Shown here in pieces: positions 22,189 to 32,778 of a DNA stretch of 64,000 nt. Numbering within the stretch: the first letter of the stretch is position 1; each line of letters opens with the position of its first letter. Made by a program: the position numbers and the translations under genes. This DNA comes from Dysidea avara (lineage: Eukaryota > Porifera > Demospongiae > Dictyoceratida > Dysideidae): positions 7,403,098 through 7,467,097 of the forward strand of contig NC_089276.1 of NCBI RefSeq assembly GCF_963678975.1. The letters run 5' to 3'. The notes below the pieces were generated by a model. The model ran no database searches. It was given only the letters and a program-made list of their open reading frames with translations, and was not told the origin of the DNA.

Positions 22189-25100
22189 GTTCTATACCAT
22201 ATGCGTATTTTGTACCATACGCGTATGGTACATACCATATGCGTATACGCGTACGGTACAACCATACGCGTATGGTACGGAAAATCGTACCATCTGAGTA
22301 TAGCTAACCTGCATGGTATGCGTATAATATCTAGCAGAAGGTTTTTGCACTGCCGTACCTATTTACTACGCCTGATGGCACTCTGTTTTCATTTCTGTTC
22401 GGGGAAGAGGGAGGGGGGAGGGGCTAGTCTTTCTGTTCATTTCATTTCATCAAAGTATCTGACATTTCATCAAAGTATCTGACAGTTCCACAAAATACAT
22501 GCAATAGAGCCATCACCCATATAATTATGATGGTTTATGTAAGCACCTGTGGATTATTTTCTTGATGTCTTCTGACTTTTGTACATATTGATTTATTGCC
22601 TCGTCCTGCTGTCTACTGCCTTATTTGTCATGGATTTCCATCTTGCATTTTTATAATAAATGACTTCATTTATCCACAGTGTAATTGATTTGAAAGTACA
22701 CAAGCTGGTATACTGTATGCGTTCTTTAGAATATAGTTGAGTTAAAATGACCAGATTTGTGAAAAGGTACCTTTTCCACACATTTTACATACCAGCAAAC
22801 AAAATGATGTAACAATTGACTCCTTACACTGATAAACTTGCTCTTAGTATCAAAATGCAGATAGATACTAGTAGCTACTGTACACCCATGGATAATTGCA
22901 TGCAGGCATGCGCAATTATAAGGTATATATGTTCAAAAACTTATGAAACCCCAAATTTCAAATATGCATGCATGGGTCAAATTTTGTCTGTGAAAAAGGT
23001 ACCTTTTTGCAAATCCAGTCACAAATTATCTAGCTGTTGCATAGCAACTGCACACACTGACAACGTGTGGTAAATGGTAAATTTTAATTTTTGTTTCTTC
23101 TTCCACACAGTACATTGTGGCTGCAATTGCTACACATATATTGCTTCTTATTGGATTCATGATCCATTGTTGATACAATGAAAATTCAAAAACTATAGGC
23201 CATTATTACAAATGCTACTCCTCCTTCATATCTATAATAGAGTTAATGATGTAATGTAATGATGTGACATGATGTAATATAATGTAATTTATGCATACCT
23301 GTAACATTAATATTGTGTACTGTAGTTGTAACAGTTAGTTGTTATTGTGTTCTTTCAGTTATTGATTAATAATATTATATACAGTAGTCTGTTTTGCCTA
23401 TAAATGGTCTGCCTACACTTCCCTACAATTAGAACAATACCCACACATAATATTTATGTGTTTATACTCCTGAAGATAGTCAAAGATTAGTACAATAATT
23501 AAAAGCTATATAGAGCGATATTACCCAAAACTCTACTATAGGGGTTTCTCTATACTTGTATATATGAACTTTGTAAAAATGTGTTTGGGTTTAAAGGCGC
23601 CCAATTATCCCTTCAACATAAAACAAGAGCAGTATGCTCCTTGTCTTACTCAGAAACTGAAATTTGAAGTTTGATCTTCTAAAGCATTACTTAGGACAAA
23701 AGACATTCATTTCTTTTAGGCCGTAGATTTGTGCCAGCATATTGATATTCACGATTTTTCAATGAATATAACTGGAATGCATAGTGATATAAATGCTAAG
23801 CCAGTAGAGGTAGCATTGTAGCTATAAATATAAACATAAGATTTTGATATAATTATCCATATATTGCATTCTGATTGGTTACAACATAGCAACCATATTA
23901 AATAATTTTCATCCATTGGAAAATGGAGCCAATTTTTTCAGGCATATATATATATTATTTCATTAAATATTTTATTCTATTGTTGCTACATATAATCTAT
24001 TGTTTACCTTTAATTTTTTAGTACACTAGCTTATAATTCCACTTAAAAATGGATATTTATATGCCTGGTGGCACTAAAGGTGTGTTGAACAGACAATTTT
24101 AATCAGATGAGCTCGAGAAGTACAAGGTATAATGATTGCTCAAACAGAGGAAGACCTGGAGAATGCTGATACAATAACATTGAGGGAGGACTGGTAGCAA
24201 AGAGATATAACTGTAGAGAAAGTAATGTTTTTAGTTTGCAAAGTAATGTAAATCTGCATGGCTGTATAGCTTAATATAGCAATATTAGACATGCTATACT
24301 CTAACACTGATGTGCATAGTAATTAATTGTGCAATAAATTTTTTAAACTGTAGTTCGCTGAATCTTTGCTATTGAATGAGGCATGTACATTGCCTGCTGA
24401 GATGAAGTAGGAAAACATAACATGGCAGAGATTTTATGGTGAGTTTATGAGTTCTAATGTATAGTTCAGTAATGAATGTATATTAAGTAGCATTGTTTTA
24501 TTATTGTTAAGTGCATTGTATAGCTACTCGCTACTTACTGTCATGCTTGTGGATGGGAAGACAATGTGTTTAGCTACTCTTATCTGAATGTACTCTTTAA
24601 AGTTAACAACATCCACATTAATTTGTGCTTGTAGGTCCAGTGTGATGAATATACTATTTACAGTATGTATAAACAAGAAAAGTACGTAAACAAGACATTG
24701 GATCTTCAAAAGAAGAAGAGTGTACATATATAAAAATGTAAATACAGTGAGGAGCCATGCTGCACAACTGATGACACTTACGAAGTTCATTTTTCCAGTT
24801 ATTAGCTTTGCACAAGCAGTATATGCATATATGTATAATTCAGTTAGAACTTACTAGCTACCATGCATGTTGTAATTGCTCTCCTTGCTTATTTACCCAA
24901 TTCTGTTGTAAATTGTCAGTTATCCACACTTATAATTGAGTATACATATAAGACCATCTGCATGCTTCTGATAGCTACTGTATAAAGTAGCATACATGCA
25001 CAGTACCATTTATGTAAAGTTCTGCAGACAAAGTGAGATCATGTACATAGATTTAGGTACATTAGTATAGGATTATAGTGGGAAATGCATGGGCATGCAT

Positions 25101-25401
25101 GGCAAGGATAAAATGCATGCAGTGTGCTGATGAATAATATAGTTACAGCTCAGTAGTAAGCAGATTATTGTGTTGTGTTCTAAGTTTGCTCAGCTAGAAA
25201 TGCTTGTAAAGACAGCCCATTGTAGCTAGGTGATGGCAAGGCTAGAAGATACTGAGAAAAGGCATAATACGCTGCTATACGCATATGGTACGTACCATAC
25301 GCGTATGTCTATACCATACGCGTATGGTACGGAAAATCGTACCGTACGCGTATGGTATGTACCATACGCGTACGGTACAAAATACGCATATGGTATAGAA
25401 C
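22189..25401 (+). mobile_element. Copy A of the ACGCGT-palindrome element
   Basis: The ends are GTTCTATACC and GGTATAGAAC. Both terminal regions are strings of GTACCATACGCGTATGGTAC-like palindromes (22210-22290 and 25278-25395). The interior contains decayed exon-like pieces on the plus strand, shared with copies B and C: MPGGTKGVLNRQF near 24063 and a VQCDEY segment near 24638 after a TGTAG acceptor. It looks like a non-autonomous derivative of a larger transposon whose gene has decayed. The superfamily is unknown and no target duplication was found. Confidence 0.65.
22747..23032. repeat. Old MITE-like inverted repeat inside copy A
   Basis: The arms are TGACCAGATTTGTGAAAAGG with TACCTTTT, and AAAAAGGTACC with CAAATCCAGTCAC. 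The same structure sits in copy C (45000-44070, inverted), so it predates the split of A and C. It resembles a diverged member of the GTGAC family described below. No target duplication is visible. Confidence 0.5.
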
Positions 25402-26528
25402 ATTGCCAATGAGAGGAGTTGCTGCACAGTGTGCGAAACACACAGTCCACGAAGTGTGAAGCATGAGCATTCTAGGGGGGTCTGGAGGCATGCCCCCACA
25501 AGAAATTTTTGAAAATTAGACACTCAGATATGCAATTTTAGTGATATTTCACTGCTAGTTAGCAATATAAATCTCAAGCCTATCTGCTCTTCAGACTTTC
25601 TATATTATGTATAATAGGTAGGTAATTGTAGACCAGACGTACAGGGGACACAGCATGAAATTTGCTATATATGACTCAGCTAGTGTAGTCAGTAGCAATT
25701 ATAGAAGTTCAATGGGGTCTAGGGGTACAACCCCCAGAAGCTGCAGAATTTTTGGAATTTACAGGCTTGAAAATTCCTTGAAATTGAAGCTAAATTTTAA
25801 AGTAAAACTAGCTAGCAACTTACAACTTTCCCCCATCAGCATGGCAGAACAATGTTGATTAATTTATAATTGTAGTATTTACGACTAGGCAGCTAACTGT
25901 ACACAGTGAATTCACACAGCTACAATAAAAAAGACAGCTACAAAAATGCAGTATACTAGACTGTCTACTATACTGGTTTGTATGCAATGAAGTGAACGGA
26001 TCATCACATAAATATACTGGTGGATAATCACGAGATCAATCACTATTCGAAAATGGCAAAATGTGGGGTGAGATTGAGAGTTTGCTCAAGCAGTATCTCA
26101 ACAGGACAAGTGGGTAGTTGAAGAGGAGTGATTTCTACTCAAAATCTCATCCAGATGGCCGCCATGTAATGTATGGGTGTACAGCTTCCTGCTGTGGAAT
26201 GAGGCGCCTTGTTTGTCACTGCCAGCTCTCCGCCTAGTAAAAGAAGCCAAGAGTGACAAGCCAAGAAATGCTAATGATTATTATGAAGATGGAATTGTGA
26301 TGTAGCTAAGTATGCTGGTTTAGAATCAAAGGCACTTGCCGTACACGTGATAAATACTAACTGTCAGCACACGTGATATGTAGAACCCACAATCATTTCT
26401 GTACAAAACGATGCGAGTGCTGTGCTGTACTGTAAGGTAATTGGAAGTACTGTACGTGTAGCTCTGTGCTTTAGTTAGGCTGAGAAACTATAGGTAACTA
26501 CTCGTGCCATGCATTTTCAATAACATTT
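25402..26528. other. No gene recognised
   Basis: Two copies of a motif near 25471 and 25713 (CTAGGGGGGTCTGGAGGCAT; GGGTCTAGGGGTACAACCCC) resemble the tail of a dispersed repeat that ends in GAATTTTTGAAAATT-like sequence. The rest is unassigned. Confidence 0.35.
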
Positions 26529-26763
26529 GTGACCCGGTCTGCGAAAAGGGCTCTTATAGCCTTTCCAATTACCCGTGTTTGGCTAATCATAACTCCTAAT
26601 CTACTAAAGCTATCACCATGTAATTACACCCACAGCTACTGCCAGGTTAGGGTTGTTGAGTGACCAAATTGTAGGCTTGTACCATATTCACCAGTCGAGT
26701 TATGGGTTACCATATATATGCAATTGGAAAGGCTATAAGAGCCCTTTTCGCAGACCGGGTCAC
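26529..26763. mobile_element. GTGAC-family MITE, 235 bp
   Basis: Ends GTGACCCGGTCTGCGAAAAG and CTTTTCGCAGACCGGGTCAC are perfect inverted repeats, extending through GGGCTCTTATAGCC. Target duplication is ATTT (26525-26528 and 26764-26767). It has no coding capacity. Confidence 0.85.
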
Positions 26764-27071
26764 ATTTGTAAAATGTACGTGTAGATATGATCGTCTAGAG
26801 ATTGCATGAAGTAATATAGTTCGAACTGGTCAGCTAGTTGGTCCAACTCCAGATTATTGGTCCAGCTCAGGCCTGACCAACCGGACCGTCTCCGCCGGCC
26901 TTGTAAAAGCGATTTTCAGTTGATTTTCAAAACAATGCTAGATTCCTATTCTTTCAGCTAATTTATAACCATATCTGCTGGTTAGAGCTCCATATCTTCC
27001 ATCTTAGCCGAGATATCGCCGTTCAAAAATTTTCTTCCCATAGCCGCCCATACAAATTTTATGAATGTCCC

Positions 27072-27567
27072 CACACTACAGTGGCCATTTTATGTTTGTG
27101 ACGTAAATTCGGATAAGGCTGATTATCACTGGTGTAAAAGTCGACGATAGGATGATATGATTCAGCTGAGGTGAAATCATGTAGCTACATGTAGAATCGC
27201 CAACAGTGGTAATTACCTTAATTCACCTAAATTTTCCCCAACTAAAGTTTCCTTCCATAGCTATTCTATATGGCAAAAATATCACTGTTAGCAAATTTTT
27301 TCAAAGTACATATGCATCATAAAAGTAGTATTTTTTTTATTCATTGGCATATATGTTTATAATAGACATCGTTGATTGGTATGATTGAGTTTAAAAAAAA
27401 AGTACATAAAATTTTTTTAAAAAATCAAGTTTTTAAATATGTCACCAGCCGCTGCTAGATGGTGATAGCTATGTTCCTCCTGGTAGGAATATCATCAATA
27501 CTCAGATCTGTAAACAAACAAAAATTATGACCCACATAAAAAATTAATTAATTTAAAAAAAAACAAG
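27072..27567. other. No gene recognised; AT-rich
   Basis: The first 60 bases match the flank of copy B at 31755 onward (CCACACTACAGTGGCCATTT). The rest is AT-rich with A and T runs. Confidence 0.4.
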
Positions 27568-27576
27568 TTACCCACT

Positions 27577-27952
27577 TAGTCTCGCGTGGCCAGACCACCA
27601 TTTCAGCGCAGGGGCTTATCGATTAGAGATTATAAGTGCCTTCACAGAAAAGGGTCTGGTCCAGTTCGTATAGGCAAGTCGTTCACAGAATCAACAACGT
27701 GGTGTTGGGTGTTTATTCATGGGGCCACGTCATCCCAATGGTCACTACGTCATTGGCCTACCCGTTTGAATGCCGTATATGGATAATTGTGAATGTCAGA
27801 TGACGTACCTATGATCAGCACACAAGTGTTGACGAAGTTGCTGAAGACGACTTGCCTATACGAACTGGACCAGACCCTTTTCTACGCGGGCGCTTACAAC
27901 CTCTAATCGATAAGCCCCTGCGCTGACATAGCAGTCTGGCTAAGCAAGACTA
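27577..27952. mobile_element. MULE-like MITE, TAGTCTYG family, 376 bp
   Basis: The ends TAGTCTCGCGTGGCCAGAC and, in complement, TAGTCTTGCTTAGCCAGAC lead into long arms with GCGCAGGGGCTTATCGATTA. A perfect 9-bp target duplication, TTACCCACT, flanks it (27568-27576 and 27953-27961). A 9-bp duplication points to the Mutator-like superfamily; that is an inference, as no transposase is present. Confidence 0.8.
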
Positions 27953-28139
27953 TTACCCACTATTGCTCTGCGATATATTGGTAATACCGTTAGTGTGATA
28001 AGGTATCATAACCAATGATCATACAGTGACAGCATTTTGATACATGATAAATTAAAATACTGTTATATTTATGAATACCTTTCTAGGATTGCTTTTAGCC
28101 CAGCATTTGGTGTTTAGTTATCCAATTTGTTCATGTTTT

Positions 28140-28290
28140 AGGGGATGGGGTAAAACCGGGACGGGGACAATAGGGGTAAAACCGGGACGGGGACAATAGG
28201 GGTAAAACCGGGACGGGGATGGGGAAAATAAGGGTAAAACCGGGATGGGGACGGCCAACAGGAGTAAAACCGGGACGAGGACAGCCGAGG
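28140..28290. repeat. Minisatellite of about 27 bp, five units
   Basis: Units of the form GGGTAAAACCGGGACGGGGA plus CAATAGG are repeated about five times with small changes. Confidence 0.85.
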
Positions 28291-28299
28291 TATAGGGAC

Positions 28300-28838
28300 C
28301 ACTGTTAGAGTAAGCGATTTTCTCTGAAGGGATTGAATCTTGGATTGGATATAATTATAAGTTATGTATGGCTAAGCAAAAATATCAAGTAGCTTTGAGG
28401 TAATTTAATCTTTAAACTGTCACTTAAGGTTTGAGAGATTTTTACGTCCTTATAAGCTAGTGCATGGCTTAGCTAAGAAAAAATCAAATAGTTTTCTCGA
28501 GTAACCTTTGAACTACCATATAAGGTTAGAGAGATTTTGACATCTTCAGCTAGCTATATAAACCCAGACCTCACAGTTAGACACTCTTCAGTGGTTTTTC
28601 AAATGGATTGTGAAGTAGAAGATCAAATCATTTCATGCCCAGATTGTAATTATTGTCTTTGTGCATACAACATCCCCGGGAAGCCTGCACAGTATTAAAA
28701 ATTACTTTCTAGCGATTTGAATGTAGCTCTGGACTATAACCAAGTTGTAGATCACTTGGAGAATTCTGACACAACGTATAAGGAGTACATCAACACTTTG
28801 GATGTTAATTCTCCCATCCAACCTATGAAGGAGGGACC
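28300..28838 (+). other. Small Cys-containing open stretch, not identified
   Basis: An ATG at about 28603 opens a 31-residue frame with CPDCNYCLC. A second open stretch at 28717-28838 (VALDYNQVVDHLENS) is cut by copy B. These may be exon remnants of one gene interrupted by the insertion. No family was recognised. Confidence 0.25.
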
Positions 28839-29263
28839 GCGTATGGTACATACCATATGCGTATACGCGTACGGTACAGCCATACGCGTATGGTACGGAA
28901 AATCGTACCATCTGAGTATAGCTAACCTGGTATGCGTATAACATCAAGCAGAAGGTTTTTGCACTGCCGTACCTATTGGCTACGCCGGATGGAACTCTGC
29001 TTTCATTTCTTTTCGGGAAAGAGGGAGGGGGAGGCGCTAGTCTCGCTTAGCAGTTTCTGTTCAGTGAAGACCGAGATAATCTAATAGAGCAATCATATTT
29101 AGCTATTCTATTCTCTAGACTGAGCGGAGATGTATTTAGCTTTACTGCGATTAAGATATAATTTGCTTTACTGCATGATGCAAATTAACCACCTTGTTGA
29201 TATCCCAGCAAATCCATTTCTGACACCCATATCCAATGTACATAGTATACCAGAGGTCATAAT

Positions 29264-29410
29264 ATGAGATTTGTGCAACTAATGACAAGGATTGATTCTT
29301 ATATGTACTCCTTTTTCCCTTCAGCAATTAAAATCTGGAATGATCTACCCCAAAATGTGATTGACTCGAATTATATTGATCAGTTCAAACAAAAACTAGC
29401 AATTATTTAA
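29264..29410 (+). pseudogene. LINE ORF2 C-terminal fragment
   Basis: Contains SYMYSFFPSAIKIWNDLP and ends FKQKLAII. This is the FFP-x-WN-LP tail common to CR1/L2-group LINE reverse transcriptases. Only the last 48 residues remain, so it is a 5'-truncated copy. Confidence 0.7.
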
Positions 29411-29441
29411 TTTGTACTTGTATGTATGTTGTGACCTGTGC

Positions 29442-29549
29442 ACTGAACCATGGAATAATTTACCCCAAGAAGTAGCATGTGCAGCATCAGTTGATGATTT
29501 TAAGAAATTGATTGACCAATATTCATCTAACACTAAATTCAAAAACTAG
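29442..29549 (+). pseudogene. Second LINE ORF2 C-terminal fragment
   Basis: WNNLPQEVACAASVDDFKK with a natural stop, followed by the ATGATGTAATGTAATG-type 3' tail that is also present in copies A and C. It belongs to a different LINE family from the fragment just upstream. Confidence 0.65.
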
Positions 29550-30429
29550 GCCATTATTACATAATGCTATATGTAGAGCCATTATTACATAATGCTATGT
29601 AGAGTTAATGATGTAATGTAATGATGTGACATGATGTAATATAATGTAATTTATACATATATACCTGTAATATTAATATTGTGTACTGTAGTTGTAAGAG
29701 TTAGTTGTTATTGTGTACTTTCAGTTATTGATTAATAATATTATATACAGTGGTCTGTTTTGCCTATAAACAGTCTGCCCAAGAGCCTATGTTTCCCTAC
29801 AATTAGAACAATACCCACACATATGTGTTTACAAATACACCTGAAGATAGTCAAAGATTAGTACAATAATTAAAGACTATAGAGCGATATTACCCAAAAA
29901 ACTCTACTAGGGGCTTCTTTATACTTGTATATATGAACTTTGTAAAAATGTGTTTGGGTTTAAAGGTATACCCAATTATCCTTTCAACATAAAACAAGAG
30001 CAGCATGCTCCTTGCCTTACTCAGAAACTGAAATTTGAAGTTTGATCTTCTAAAGCATTATCTAGGACAAAAGACATTGATTTCTGTTAGGCTTTAGAAT
30101 TGTGCCAGCATATTGGTATTCACGATTTTTCAATGAATATAACAGGAATGCATGGTGATATAAACACTAAGCCTGCAGTAGAGGTAGCATTGTAGCTAAA
30201 TATAAGCATAAGATTTTGATATAATTATCCATATAAATACACATTAAAATACTGCATTCTGATTGGTTAAAACATAGCAACCATATTAAATAATTTACAT
30301 CCATTGGCAAATCAAACCATTTTTTCAGGGCATATATATATGCATATTATTTCATTAAATATTTTATTTTATTGTTGCTACATATAATCTATTGTTTACC
30401 TTTAATTTGTTACTTAAAAATGGATATTT

Positions 30430-30587
30430 ATGCCTGGTGGCACTAAAGGAGTGTTGAGCAGACAATTACAATCAGATGAGCTCAAGAAGTACATTGTAAT
30501 GATTGCTCAAACAGAGGAAGACCTGGAGAATGCTGATACAATAACATTGAGGGAGGTAGGAAAGAGATATAATAACTGTAGAGAAAG
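30430..30587 (+). pseudogene. Exon relic in copy B
   Basis: Begins MPGGTKGVLSRQLQSDELKK and ends NNCRE before a GTAATG donor. The same exon is present but damaged in copies A and C. A later piece, VQCDECEWCM near 31001, follows a CTGTAG acceptor. This is probably the remnant of the transposase or accessory gene of the parent element; function unknown. Confidence 0.45.
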
Positions 30588-31895
30588 TAATGTTTCAGTT
30601 TGCAAATTAATGTAAACCTACATGGCTGTAACTTATAGCAATATTAGACATGCTATACTCTAAGACTGATGTGCATAGCAATTACTTGTGCAATATTTTT
30701 TTTAAAACTGCAGTTTGCTGAATCTTTGCTATTGAATGAGGCATGCACATTGCCTAATGAGATGAAGTAGGAAAACATAACATGGCGAAGATTTTATGGC
30801 GAAGATTTTATGGTGAGTTTATGAGTTCTAATGAATAATTCAGTAATGCATGAATGTATATTATCTAGCATTGTTTAATTGTTATAAGTGTGTTGTATAG
30901 CTACTCACTACTTACTGTCATGCTTGTGGATGGGAAGACAATGTGTTTAGCTACTCTTATCTGAATGTACTCTTTAACATCCACATTAATTTTTGCTGTA
31001 GGTCCAGTGTGATGAATGTGAGTGGTGCATGGTACTATTTACAGTATGTATAATCAAGAAAAGTACGTAAACAAGAAATTGGATCCTCAAAAGAAGAGTG
31101 TACATAGTATATCAAAATGCAAATACAGTGAGGAGCCATGCATGGCATGTTGCACAACTGATGACACTTACAAAGTTCATTTTTCAAGTTATTAGCTTTG
31201 CACAAGCAGTATATGTATAATTCAGTTAGAACCTTCTAGCTACCATGCACATTGTAATTGCTCTCCTCGCTTATTTACCCAATTTTGTTGTAAATTGTCA
31301 TGCAGTTATCCAGATTTATAATTGAGTATGCATGAGACCATCTGCATGTTTCTGATAGCTATAAAGTAGCATACATACACAGTACCATTCATGTGAAGTT
31401 CTGCAGACAAAGTGAGATCATGTACATAAGATTTAGGTACATCAGTGTAGGACTATATAGTGGGAAATGCATGGGCATGGCAAGGATAAAATGCATGTGT
31501 GTGCTGATGAATAAATCTACATAGTTATAGCTCAGTAGTAAGCAGATTATTATGTTGTGCTCTAAGTTTACTCAGCTAAAAATGCTTGTAAAGACAGCCC
31601 ATTGTAGCTAGGTGATGGTAAGGCTAGAAGACACTGAGAAAAGGCATAATACGCATATGGTACGTACCATACGCGTATGTCCATACCGTACGCGTGTGGT
31701 ACGGAAAATCGTACCGTACGCGTACGGTACAAAATACGCATATGGTATAGAACATCCCCACACTACAGCGGCCATTTTTATGTCTGACGTAATTTTGGAT
31801 AAAGCTCAATCATCTCCAAATAGTGCACTGTCGATAACACTGTTTCACTGCATGCACGTGATCGTTGCATGTCTGCACTGCACAGTCGTGCGAGT

Positions 31896-32304
31896 TAGTC
31901 TCGTCTTTGCAGACCCATTCTCCGGGGTGGCACTTATCAATTAGAGATTATAAGCACTCCCTCCGAAAGGGTCTGGTGAAATGCCCATACCATTTTTGTC
32001 CGAGAAATCGCCAACTCTGGCGAGTGATAATTAGTGTTTAATAACTACACAGGAGTTGACGATTTGAGGTAAACTTTGCTTTTGTAAAGTCTGTACTGCG
32101 CAGCCATAAAATGATAAATACTGTTTAATCGTCGCCTTTCGTAAAATCTTGTGTAAGTATTAAACACTAATTATCACTCGCCAGAGTTGGCGATTTCTTG
32201 GACAAAAATGGTATGGGAATTTCACCAGACCCTTTCAGAGGTAGCCCTTATAATCTTTAATCAATAAGCGCCACCCGGAGAATGGGTCTGCGAGGACAAG
32301 ACTA
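31896..32304. mobile_element. MULE-like MITE, TAGTCTYG family, 409 bp
   Basis: The ends TAGTCTCGTC and, in complement, TAGTCTTGTC continue through GCAGACCCATTCTCCGG, giving arms of about 150 bp. A perfect 9-bp target duplication, CGTGCGAGT, flanks it (31887-31895 and 32305-32313). It shares the terminus and an internal TTAGAGATTATAAG motif with the element at 27577. Confidence 0.8.
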
Positions 32305-32454
32305 CGTGCGAGTATGGAATAGACCTGACAGCGATGATAGCCTAAGCGACCAGGACAATGATGAAGGTGTTGGTTGGGTGATAATGTCATAGATAGTTTG
32401 ACTTTGTTTTGCTTTGATTTCTGGTGAATTTACAACTCAATATTTTTTTAATAG

Positions 32455-32775
32455 TTCCCATTGTGCCAAAAATTGTGCCAAATTTCAAGGCGATCGGAGT
32501 ATGCGTTTGCTTGTTATAGCAATTTTTGCAAGTGTGCGAAAACACGAAGAAGAAAAAGAAACGAAACTTTGGCAGCTCGTATCTCGGAAATGGCTGGAGC
32601 GATTTCCTTCAAATTGGGAATGTAAACTCCCCTGGCTGGCGGGCAAATGTGGTTCCAATCGGATAAGTGATCACCAAGATACAAAGGTGTGAAAATGACG
32701 TTTTCGTTCTTCCTGTCAATATACTTACGGTGTGGTGCTCCGGCTTCTTGGGCCACACGACACATTACCGTGTGG
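32455..32775 (+). repeat. Dispersed repeat R1, copy 1
   Basis: Contains GCTCGTATCTCGGAAATGG and GATACAAAGGTGTGAAAATG, and ends in a hairpin between ACGGTGTGG and CCACACGACACATTACCGTG. A second copy at about 42650-43015 has the same order and orientation. No coding potential. The 3' hairpin and lack of inverted ends recall Helitron-type ends, but no CTRR end was seen. Confidence 0.65.
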
Positions 32776-32778
32776 ACT

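Larger units (their letters stand above)
22001..27071. mobile_element. 5.1 kb composite with GGGACATTC inverted ends
   Basis: The left end GGGACATTCGTAAAATTTGT and the right end (complement GGGACATTCATAAAATTTGT) match over roughly 100-150 bp, including GGGAAGAAAATTTTTGAAC. The composite encloses copy A and a 235-bp MITE. It interrupts sequence that is continuous at 31745-31780 (GTATAGAAC then CCACACTACAG), which supports insertion as one unit. No transposase was seen, so it is non-autonomous. Confidence 0.65.
28839..31753 (+). mobile_element. Copy B of the ACGCGT-palindrome element
   Basis: It shares with copy A the left palindromes, the AATCGTACCATCTGAGTATA segment, the interior from 29550 on and the right end GGTATAGAAC. 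It lacks the outermost left end and the 22480-23190 block of A, which is replaced by LINE ends. The small exon at 30430 is still open here. Confidence 0.65.

Noticed and set aside
22747-23032. Full membership of this inverted repeat in the GTGAC family
   Set aside because: The ends are similar but no matching 4-bp duplication is present, so it is listed only as an old MITE-like repeat.
24524-24790. Hydrophobic minus-strand frame resembling a membrane protein
   Set aside because: It is antisense to exon-like pieces in copy A and not preserved in copy B.
25226-25523. Open frames across the palindromic ends of copy A
   Set aside because: They read through GTACCATACGCGTATGG strings on both strands and have no coding character.
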